DNA of 64,000 nucleotides from VRUE01 sp963753585 (lineage in GTDB: Bacteria > Actinomycetota > Thermoleophilia > Solirubrobacterales > 70-9), in the NCBI GenBank assembly GCA_963753585.1, contig CAVWCU010000001.1, positions 930,001 to 994,000 of the forward strand, in the 5' to 3' direction. The notes under the pieces were generated by a model. That model was not told where the DNA came from and ran no database searches. It saw only the letters and a list, made by a program, of their open reading frames with translations. This document shows positions 58,331 to 64,000 of the stretch, in pieces. Positions within the stretch are counted from its first letter, which is position 1, and each line of letters opens with the position of its first letter. The translations under genes were made by a program, and so were the position numbers.

Positions 58331-58968
58331 ACGCGACCGCGGTCCTCCCCGTCAAGCGCTTCGGCGCCGCCAAGCAACGGCTCGCCCCCGGCATGGGCGC
58401 GACGCACCGCGCCGAACTGGCGGCGGCCATGCTGGAGGACGTGCTGGAGTCGATCGGCGCTGCACGCTCGATCGAGCGCACAGTGGTCGTCACCAGCGAG
58501 CCGCGCGCAATCGAGCTGGCAAGCAGAGGAGGTAGCGAGCTGGTCGCCGACCCCGACGAGGGCGGTCACTCCGGCGCGGCCCTCGCCGGGATCGCGCGGG
58601 CCCGCGAGCTCGGTGCCGAATGCGTCGTCCTGCTCCCCATCGACTGCCCGCTGCTCGACCCGCGCGAGCTCGAGCGCCTGCTGACCGGGATGCCAGAGCG
58701 CTACGTCGCGATCGTCCCCGACCGGCACGGCACGGGCACAAACGCACTCGCGCTCGCGCCGCCAGACGTGATCGCGCCCTCCTTCGGCGAGGGCAGCTGC
58801 GCTCGCCATGTCGCCGCCGCACGCGCGGCCGGCGTGCCCTTCGACATCGATGAGCTGGCGTCGCTGGCGCTGGACCTGGACACGCCGGCCGACGTCGTTG
58901 CCCTGACCATGGAGCTGGAGAGGGACCGAGGGCGCGCGAGGCGAACGGCGAGAGTGCTGGGCATATGA
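58327..58968 (+). CDS. cofC: 2-phospho-L-lactate guanylyltransferase CofC/FbiD
   Basis: A 213-residue nucleotidyltransferase. The TTG start lies in TTGA overlap with cofD. AVLPVKRFGAAKQRLAPGMG is the GTP-binding opening, TVVVTSEPRAIELA, VLLPIDCPLLDPREL and VPDRHGTGTNALAL follow, the last being characteristic of CofC. It supplies the activated phospho-acid to CofD. It is overlapped by cofE (ATGA), so the three genes are translationally coupled. Confidence 0.95.
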   Translation: MNATAVLPVKRFGAAKQRLAPGMGATHRAELAAAMLEDVLESIGAARSIERTVVVTSEPRAIELASRGGSELVADPDEGGHSGAALAGIARARELGAECVVLLPIDCPLLDPRELERLLTGMPERYVAIVPDRHGTGTNALALAPPDVIAPSFGEGSCARHVAAARAAGVPFDIDELASLALDLDTPADVVALTMELERDRGRARRTARVLGI

Positions 58969-59699
58969 GCTCGCTCCAGGCGTTTGGCGTCGTGGACCTG
59001 CCCGAGATCGAAGCCGGGGACAACCTCGGCGAGCTGATCGCCGCCCGCGCGGAGCTGCGCGACGGCGATGTCCTCGTCATCGCCCAGAAGGCGGTCTCCA
59101 AGGCCGAGGGCCGCGTGCGCCGGCTCTCGTCGGTAAGCCCAGGCACGGAGGCGCACCGCCTCGCAGCCGAGCTCGACAAGGAGCCGGCCCTGGTCGAGCT
59201 GGTTCTCGAGGAGAGCGCCGAGGTGCTCCGGGCCGAGCGCGGCGTCCTGATCACCGAAACCCACCACGGCTTCGTCTGCGCCAGCGCCGGCATCGACACC
59301 TCCAACCTTCCCGAGGCCGACACGGTTTGCCTGCTGCCCGAGGACCCCGATGCCTCGGCGCGTCGCATCCGCTCCGAGCTTCGCACCACCGTCGGCGTCG
59401 TAATCGCCGACAGCTTCGGCCGGGCCTGGCGCTTGGGCCAAGCCGAGGTGGCAATTGGCTGTGCCGGCCTCGTGCCCCTGGACGACTGGCGGGGCCGCCG
59501 GGACGCCCACGGCCGAGAGCTCGAAGCAACCCTGATCGCGATAGCCGACGAGGCCGCCTCGGCAGCTGACCTCGTCCGCAGCAAGGACAGCCGCATCCCG
59601 GCCGTGATCGTTCGCGGCCTTGACCGCTTCGTCACGGCGGACGATGGCCCGGGAGCCGCTGCACTCCGCCGCCCCCGGGACGAGGACCTCTTCCGCTAG
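58965..59699 (+). CDS. cofE: Coenzyme F420-0:L-glutamate ligase CofE, stand-alone
   Basis: A 244-residue GTP-dependent ligase adding glutamate residues to F420-0. The VIAQKAVSKAEGRVRRLSSV, LITETHHGFVCASAGIDTSN, LLPEDPDASARRIRSEL and GVVIADSFGRAWRLGQAEVAIG segments are diagnostic. It ends where mycobacterial FbiB continues into a nitroreductase-like domain, so this is the short, archaeal-like form. The 3' end overlaps the convergent alcohol dehydrogenase gene by 4 bp. Confidence 0.95.
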   Translation: MSSLQAFGVVDLPEIEAGDNLGELIAARAELRDGDVLVIAQKAVSKAEGRVRRLSSVSPGTEAHRLAAELDKEPALVELVLEESAEVLRAERGVLITETHHGFVCASAGIDTSNLPEADTVCLLPEDPDASARRIRSELRTTVGVVIADSFGRAWRLGQAEVAIGCAGLVPLDDWRGRRDAHGRELEATLIAIADEAASAADLVRSKDSRIPAVIVRGLDRFVTADDGPGAAALRRPRDEDLFR

Positions 59700-60679
59700 G
59701 CGGAGAGAACAGCGGCGCCGCGGAGGCTGCCGTCGCGGATCGAGTCGAGAGCCTCGTTCGCCGCCTCCAGCGGATAGACCTCGACCTCCGTGTGCACCGG
59801 CACCTGCGGCGCCAGCGCCAGGAATTCCTCGCCGTCCTGCCGAGTGAGGTTGGCAACCGAACCGAGCGTGCGCTCTCCCCAAAGCTCCGCGTAGGGGAAG
59901 CTCGGGATATCGCTCATGTGGATGCCGGCACTGAGGATCCGCGCGCCCTTGGCGCTGGCTCGCAAGGCCGTCGTCATCAGGGCACCGACCGGGGCGAAGA
60001 CGATCGCCCCGTCGATCTCCTCCGGCGGCGCCTCGTCCGAGGAGCCCGCCCACTCGGCACCCAGCTCGCGCGCGAAGGACTGGCCCTTCTCGTCACCCGG
60101 GCGGGTAAAGGCGAACACCCGCCGACCTTGGTGCACCGCCACCTGGCAGAGGATGTGGGCCGAGGCGCCGAAGCCGTAGAAGCCGATTCGCTTGGCGTCG
60201 CCGAGGAGGCACAGCGCCCGGTAGCCGATCAGCCCGGCGCAGAGCAGCGGCGCCGCCTGCTCATCCGGGTAGCCCTCGGGGATCGGAAAGCAGAAGCGCT
60301 CGTCGGCCACCGCCAGCTCGGCGTAGCCGCCGTCGACGTCGTAGCCGGTGAAGCGAGCGTTGTCGCAGAGGTTCTCGCGCCCGCTGGTGCAGTAGCGGCA
60401 CTCACCGCAGGTCCAGCCCAGCCAGGGCACCCCAACCCGGTCCCCGACCGCGAAACGCTCCGCTCCCTCTCCGGCCTCGGCCACCGTGCCGACGATCTGG
60501 TGCCCCGGCACCAGGGGCAACTTCGGCTCGGTCAGGTCCCCGTCGACGATGTGCAGATCGGTCCGGCAGACGCCACAGGCACGAACCGAAACCAAGACTT
60601 GGCCGGAGCTCGGCCGAGGCTCCGGAAGCTCCGCGGGCCGCAAAGGCTCCCGCCGGCGCTCGAGGAGCATCGCCCTCAT
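59696..60679 (-). CDS. Zinc-dependent alcohol dehydrogenase family protein
   Basis: A 327-residue medium-chain dehydrogenase. Catalytic zinc ligands are in ACGVCRTDLHIVDGDL (Cys ~36) and GHQIVGTVAE (His ~59); structural zinc ligands lie in CGECRYCTSGRENLC. The nucleotide motif is GFYGFGASAHI. The C-terminus GSLRGAAVLS is typical. The group includes enzymes annotated AdhA-like; a substrate cannot be given. Confidence 0.92.
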   Translation of the reverse strand: MRAMLLERRREPLRPAELPEPRPSSGQVLVSVRACGVCRTDLHIVDGDLTEPKLPLVPGHQIVGTVAEAGEGAERFAVGDRVGVPWLGWTCGECRYCTSGRENLCDNARFTGYDVDGGYAELAVADERFCFPIPEGYPDEQAAPLLCAGLIGYRALCLLGDAKRIGFYGFGASAHILCQVAVHQGRRVFAFTRPGDEKGQSFARELGAEWAGSSDEAPPEEIDGAIVFAPVGALMTTALRASAKGARILSAGIHMSDIPSFPYAELWGERTLGSVANLTRQDGEEFLALAPQVPVHTEVEVYPLEAANEALDSIRDGSLRGAAVLSA

Positions 60680-60684
60680 CGAGC

Positions 60685-61482
60685 TCAGGGCGAGGCGAGA
60701 ATGGAAGAGGAGGCCCCCTCTGCCGGAACAACAACCTGGGAGGTTCCGTCAGAGGGGGCCTCCTCTTCCTTCGGAGCGTCGGCCTCGAGGTAGACGCAAT
60801 TGCCTTCCGACGTCAGCTGCAACGCCAGGCTCCGAGCGTCGAGCAGGTCGCCTTCGAGCTGCAGTTCATCGACGCTGCCGTCTTCGTTGAACAGCTGCAG
60901 GACGATTTCCACGTTCGCTTCGACTTCCGCGTTTTCGCCTGTCCCCGGCACCAGCACAACGGTGATCACGTATTCGTCCCCGTCGCAGCTTTCCAGTATC
61001 GGACCCCTGGCCGTAACCGGCCCTCCCGGCTCGGGTTCCGGCGGCGGCGTCGAGACGGGCGATGAGGTCCCCTCTGGCGGAGCCTCCCCATCTGTTGCTC
61101 CGACAGGGGGGACCTCATCGCCCTGCCCTGCCGGTTCAGGGGCTGGCCCAAGCGCGGGCGGCACCGCGGTCACGGCGACAGCCCGCGCGGGCGCAACAGC
61201 TAGAGCGATTGAGGGTCCCTCCGCCTCACTCGATTGCCCTGTCGCTTGAACCGGCTTGGCACTCCCGGGCGGTGCGACCGTGGCGTCGGCAACGAATGCG
61301 CGCCGCTCGGGAGGCAGAGCGATCGCCTCGCCTACCTCAGCTTCGAAAGCCGGCAGCTGCAGGCGCGGTTCGACCGAATCCGTCCCCCACGGCTTCAAGC
61401 CGAGCAGGGCAATCAGCCCAAGCACAACCGCGAAGCCGAGCAGCGAGAAGGCCGCTAGCCCCGGAAACCCTCCATCCCCCAC
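60685..61482 (-). CDS. Membrane-anchored, low-complexity secreted protein with two palindromic-element insertions
   Basis: A 265-residue protein with one N-terminal membrane helix (residues ~8-28) and a long Pro/Glu/Ala/Gly-rich region. A better-ordered beta domain at ~165-235 (DEYVITVVLVPGTGENAEVE, then IVLQLFNEDGSVDELQLEG) probably gives the function, which is unknown. Residues ~120-142 and ~238-260 are encoded by the two palindromic elements, reading EVPPVGATDGEAPPEGTSS and EAPSDGTSQVVVPAEGASS. The second forms the C-terminus. It lies between fbiC and the dehydrogenase on the same strand. Confidence 0.7.
   Translation of the reverse strand: MGDGGFPGLAAFSLLGFAVVLGLIALLGLKPWGTDSVEPRLQLPAFEAEVGEAIALPPERRAFVADATVAPPGSAKPVQATGQSSEAEGPSIALAVAPARAVAVTAVPPALGPAPEPAGQGDEVPPVGATDGEAPPEGTSSPVSTPPPEPEPGGPVTARGPILESCDGDEYVITVVLVPGTGENAEVEANVEIVLQLFNEDGSVDELQLEGDLLDARSLALQLTSEGNCVYLEADAPKEEEAPSDGTSQVVVPAEGASSSILASP
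60703..60769. repeat. Palindromic coding element, copy 1
   Basis: Two 27-nt arms, 26 of 27 positions complementary (60703-60729 and 60743-60769), around a 13-nt loop. The inner arm holds CCCCTCTGCCGGAAC; the outer arm is GGAAGAGGAGGC. It lies within the 3' end of the secreted-protein gene and is translated in frame. Confidence 0.9.
61057..61123. repeat. Palindromic coding element, copy 2
   Basis: Same design as copy 1: 27-nt arms (61057-61083 and 61097-61123; 25 of 27 complementary) and a 13-nt loop. The outer arm GGGCGATGAGGT differs from copy 1 with matching changes on the other side. Its loop matches copy 1 only when reverse-complemented (AACA....GGGAG), so it is in the opposite orientation. 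Confidence 0.9.
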
Positions 61483-61535
61483 TGGCGAACGCGAAGCGAT
61501 TGGCGAACGATACCGCTACTAGGACAAACGTCCAG

Positions 61536-63806
61536 CTAGTAGGTCTCGACGATCTCGTAGAGCGTCGTGCGCTGGGCGGGCTCACGGCCGCCGGCGCGGG
61601 CGGCCCCGATCAGCTGATCGGGGTCCAACCGGACCCCGTGCTGGGAGCCCGCCATGCGGGAGATGTTCTCCTCCATCAGCGTGCCGCCGAGGTCGTTGAC
61701 GCCCCAACGCAGCGCCTCGGTGGCTGCCTCGAGGCCCATCTTCACCCAGCTCGCCTGCAGGTTGGGGATCGTCTTGCCCAGGGCCAGGCGGAAGGCAGCG
61801 GTGTGCTTGAGGTTCTCGGCCGCGGAGATCTCCTCGATCCCGTGCGTGCGGCCCAGCATCGTGTTGAAGGGGATGAAGCTGAGCGGGACGAACTCGGTGA
61901 TACCGCCGGTCCGCTCCTGCAGCGCCCGGACGACCCTCATGTGGCGAGCCAGCTCGCGAGGCTCCTCGATGTGGCCGAACATCACGGTCGACGTCGAGCG
62001 CAGGCCCGCCCGGTGGGAGGCCTCGATGATCTCGACCCAGCGCTGCGCCGGCAGCTTGTTCGGCGAGATCCGCTGCCGCACGCCGTCGTCGAGCACCTCC
62101 GCGGCGGTCCCCGGGGTCGAGCCGAGGCCGCACTCGATCAGGTACTCGAAGACCTCGTCCGCACTCCTGCCCGAGCGCTCGCACATGTGGTCGACCTCCA
62201 TCGGCGAGTAGGCGTGCAGGTGCAGCTGCGGCGCAACCTCCTTCGCCAGCCGCAGCCACTTGCCGTACTCCTCCAGGGTCAGGTCGGGATGGATCCCCCC
62301 CTGCATGCAGAGCTCCGTCGCCCCGAACTCGACCGCTTCCAGAATCCGCTCAGCAAATTCCTCCTCGGACACCTCATAAGCATCCGGCGACCGACGCCCC
62401 TGCCCGAACCCGCAAAAAGCACAGCCGACCACGCAGATGTTGGTGAAGTTGATGTTCCGGTTGACCACAAACGTCACCCGGTCCCCCGCCAGCTCTTCTC
62501 TCAGCTCGTCCGCAGCCACCCGCATCTCCTCGATCACCTCGGGCCTCGTCTCGGAGAACAGCGCCGTCAGCTGATCCTCCGACAGCTCATGACCTTCGCG
62601 TCCCTTGGCAATCGCTTCCGGCGCCAGCTTGCCGTCCAAAGACTCTTCCGACCGCCTACCGGACCCCCGCCTCGGGATGAAGCTCCAGTACTTCAGCTTG
62701 ATCACGTCGAGGACCCCCTGCTCCATCCACTCCGAGTCCATGTACTGCGGATAGACGCAAAGCCGCTCCGTCAGCGCAAACCCCTTCGGCGCCAGCTCCT
62801 TTCGCACCTCATGCGGACTCGGGAACGCGTGCTCAGGAGAGATGTGGTCCCCGTTCGCCGAGAGCCCACCAAGGTCCGTCGCTCCAGCCTCAACCAGCTC
62901 CCCCCAGCTGTCCGACAGGTTCGGCGGCACCTGCACCCCCACATCCGGCATCAACCGCTTGCACTCGGCGATCAACCGCTTGATGTCCTCAACGCCAACC
63001 GGGCTCGCCCACGATGGAACCGGAAGGGCCGGCGGGGACCCCTCTGATGGGAACTCGCGAAGCAACTCAACCTCTGTACCGCCGTCACGATCCCGCTGCG
63101 GAGCCCCAGCAGAGGGGTCCCCGCCGGCCCCCCACCGCTCCCGCGCAGCCTCGTCAGCGATATCCGCCACTTCGGCGCCGTAGTACTTCGGATGCGGAAC
63201 GAAGTTCTGCAGAATCACCTCCTGGATGTGGCCGTAGCGGCCGTGCAAATCCGCGAGAGCCTCCAAGGACGCGACCTGCTCCTCCTCGGTCTCGCCGATG
63301 CCGACGAGGATCCCGCTCGTGAAGGGGATCCTCAGCTCGCCCGCTGCCTCGATGGTGGCAAGGCGCTGGGCGGGATGCTTCGTCGGGGAGCCGGCATGGA
63401 CCGTGTCCATCAGCCGCTCCGAGACCGACTCCAGCATCAGGCCCTGGGAGGCGGTGACCTCGCGTAGTCGTGCGAGGTCGGTGCGGTCGAGGACGCCGAT
63501 GTTCGTGTGCGGGAGCATCCCGCGCTCGAGTGCTCGCTCGCAGGCCCAGACCACGTAGGAAGTGAAGTCGTCGTGGCCCCATTCCGCCAGCTTTGCAGCG
63601 ACGATGGGATTGACCTCGGGGCGCTCGCCCGTGAGAACCAGAAGCTCCTTGGCGTTGCGCTTGAGCGCCTCGTCGAGGAGCTTCTCTACCTCGTCCGGAT
63701 CCCGGATATGCGCCTGGTGCGTCGCGAAGGCGCAGTACTTGCAGTAGCACTGGCAGGTGCGGGAGAGGGAGAGCGTGTAGTTCCGCGAGAAGGTGACCCG
63801 GCGCAC
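61536..63806 (-). CDS. fbiC: Fused CofG-CofH (FbiC), 7,8-didemethyl-8-hydroxy-5-deazariboflavin synthase
   Basis: A 756-residue radical SAM double enzyme making Fo from tyrosine and a ribityl-uracil. The N-terminal CofG half has the cluster motif CQCYCKYC (CxxxCxxC, ~18-25), and VLTGERPEVNP, TNIGVLDRTDL and LQNFVPHPKYYG follow. The CofH half has CVVGCAFCGFG (~455-465) and MQGGIHPDLTLEEY, SPMEVDHMCERSG and PGTAAEVLDDGVR. Residues ~226-260 are extra: they come from palindromic element 3 in the CofG half. The segment lies between the conserved PHPKYYG... and PVPSWASPV parts. It is convergent-side to the cof operon, not in it. Confidence 0.95.
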   Translation of the reverse strand: MRRVTFSRNYTLSLSRTCQCYCKYCAFATHQAHIRDPDEVEKLLDEALKRNAKELLVLTGERPEVNPIVAAKLAEWGHDDFTSYVVWACERALERGMLPHTNIGVLDRTDLARLREVTASQGLMLESVSERLMDTVHAGSPTKHPAQRLATIEAAGELRIPFTSGILVGIGETEEEQVASLEALADLHGRYGHIQEVILQNFVPHPKYYGAEVADIADEAARERWGAGGDPSAGAPQRDRDGGTEVELLREFPSEGSPPALPVPSWASPVGVEDIKRLIAECKRLMPDVGVQVPPNLSDSWGELVEAGATDLGGLSANGDHISPEHAFPSPHEVRKELAPKGFALTERLCVYPQYMDSEWMEQGVLDVIKLKYWSFIPRRGSGRRSEESLDGKLAPEAIAKGREGHELSEDQLTALFSETRPEVIEEMRVAADELREELAGDRVTFVVNRNINFTNICVVGCAFCGFGQGRRSPDAYEVSEEEFAERILEAVEFGATELCMQGGIHPDLTLEEYGKWLRLAKEVAPQLHLHAYSPMEVDHMCERSGRSADEVFEYLIECGLGSTPGTAAEVLDDGVRQRISPNKLPAQRWVEIIEASHRAGLRSTSTVMFGHIEEPRELARHMRVVRALQERTGGITEFVPLSFIPFNTMLGRTHGIEEISAAENLKHTAAFRLALGKTIPNLQASWVKMGLEAATEALRWGVNDLGGTLMEENISRMAGSQHGVRLDPDQLIGAARAGGREPAQRTTLYEIVETY
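63026..63130. repeat. Palindromic coding element, copy 3 (inside fbiC)
   Basis: Perfect 21-nt arms (63026-63046 and 63110-63130) with GACCCCTCTG at the inner end and GGGCCGGCGGG outside, around a 63-nt centre, 36 nt longer than in copies 1 and 2. It is translated in the same phase as the others, giving DPSAGAP...FPSEGSPP. Confidence 0.9.
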
Positions 63807-63871
63807 GGCGGAAGACGCTACCGCACGCGCCGCTTAGGACCGGCGCGTGCGGTTGAAGATCCGGAGAAGCC

Positions 63872-64000
63872 CTAGGAAGCGGGCGAAGCCGAGCCCGGCT
63901 TGACCCGCTCGGGCGGCTCGGTCGGAGCCGGCCCGCCGGGCTCGAGCACGAACTTGAAGACGGCGGCAGCCAGCGCCGAGCCGACGATCGGGCCGAGCAG
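63872..64000 (-). CDS. Aquaporin/MIP family protein, C-terminal end (partial)
   Basis: The last 42 codons of a gene that enters from beyond the window. LLGPIVGSALAAAVFKFVL is the typical sixth helix of MIP channels (GPIxGAxxAAxxY), followed by a disordered Pro/Glu tail. The identification rests on this helix only. Confidence 0.6.
   Translation of the reverse strand: MLGPIVGSALAAAVFKFVLEPGGPAPTEPPERVKPGSASPAS

Noticed and set aside
61062..63047. A 661-codon plus-strand open frame opposite fbiC
   Set aside because: The composition is Arg/Pro/Leu-rich without any motif, and the minus strand encodes an unmistakable FbiC.

Overview
The window reads as chromosomal DNA from a high-GC actinobacterium, most likely class Thermoleophilia (Solirubrobacterales-like). 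That placement is inference from gene content: a complete coenzyme F420 module with a fused CofG-CofH protein and a stand-alone CofE, an F420-dependent nitroreductase-type protein, many secreted beta-helix, NHL and InlB-B-repeat proteins, GTG and TTG starts, and tRNA genes without an encoded CCA. There is no rRNA operon, CRISPR array, IS element or prophage.

Layout. 0.2-5.2 kb: secreted beta-helix protein, small exported peptide, DUF2855 protein, trypsin-like protease. 5.2-17.2 kb: housekeeping and secondary metabolism (Baeyer-Villiger-type monooxygenase, glutamate decarboxylase, SRPBCC, NAD(P)-binding protein, Rho-N-like basic protein, serine hydrolase, VOC protein and 1-Cys peroxiredoxin, P450, acylphosphatase/3'-phosphoesterase fusion, USP-like membrane protein, cupin, methyltransferase). 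17.2-21.1 kb: an accessory island with an HTH-MNT/HEPN toxin-antitoxin pair, a coiled-coil/Excalibur membrane protein, and a DUF4236-SIR2-like pair that is visibly AT-richer and ends on the 3' side of tRNA-His. 21.1-26.5 kb: glutamine amidotransferase, a pentapeptide-repeat peptide, sterol-desaturase-family protein, P-loop kinase, DUF899, then a junkyard of two fused gene remnants. 26.5-30.7 kb: a giant secreted S53 (sedolisin) protease. 30.7-49.5 kb: hydrolases, GT-C-like membrane protein, MsrA, metallophosphoesterase, dehalogenase, RDD, NUDIX, a MocR regulator divergent from an FAD oxidoreductase, an orphan leucine-type binding lipoprotein, F420-dependent oxidoreductase, an ORF6N pseudogene, BrkB, NHL protein. 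49.2-56.7 kb: tRNAs and a leucine/ketone-body catabolic block (acetoacetyl-CoA synthetase; acyl-CoA carboxylase beta, HMG-CoA lyase, FlK-like thioesterase, SDR). 56.7-63.8 kb: F420 metabolism (fno-cofD-cofC-cofE operon, then fbiC on the other strand). The window ends inside an aquaporin-like gene.

Most notable observation. Three palindromic elements lie inside protein-coding sequence at 60.7-63.2 kb: two in a secreted protein gene and one in fbiC. They share a core (CCCCTCTG near NCGGARC, mirrored) and are all read in the same frame. They have long, nearly perfect inverted arms, and the arm sequences differ between copies while base pairing is kept. They resemble in principle the Rickettsia palindromic elements that insert into genes, but I do not recognise this family. 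Other points of interest are the DUF4236-SIR2 couple beside tRNA-His, an acylphosphatase-LigD-phosphoesterase fusion, two genes whose conserved N-termini have no ATG/GTG/TTG start, and several decayed genes.
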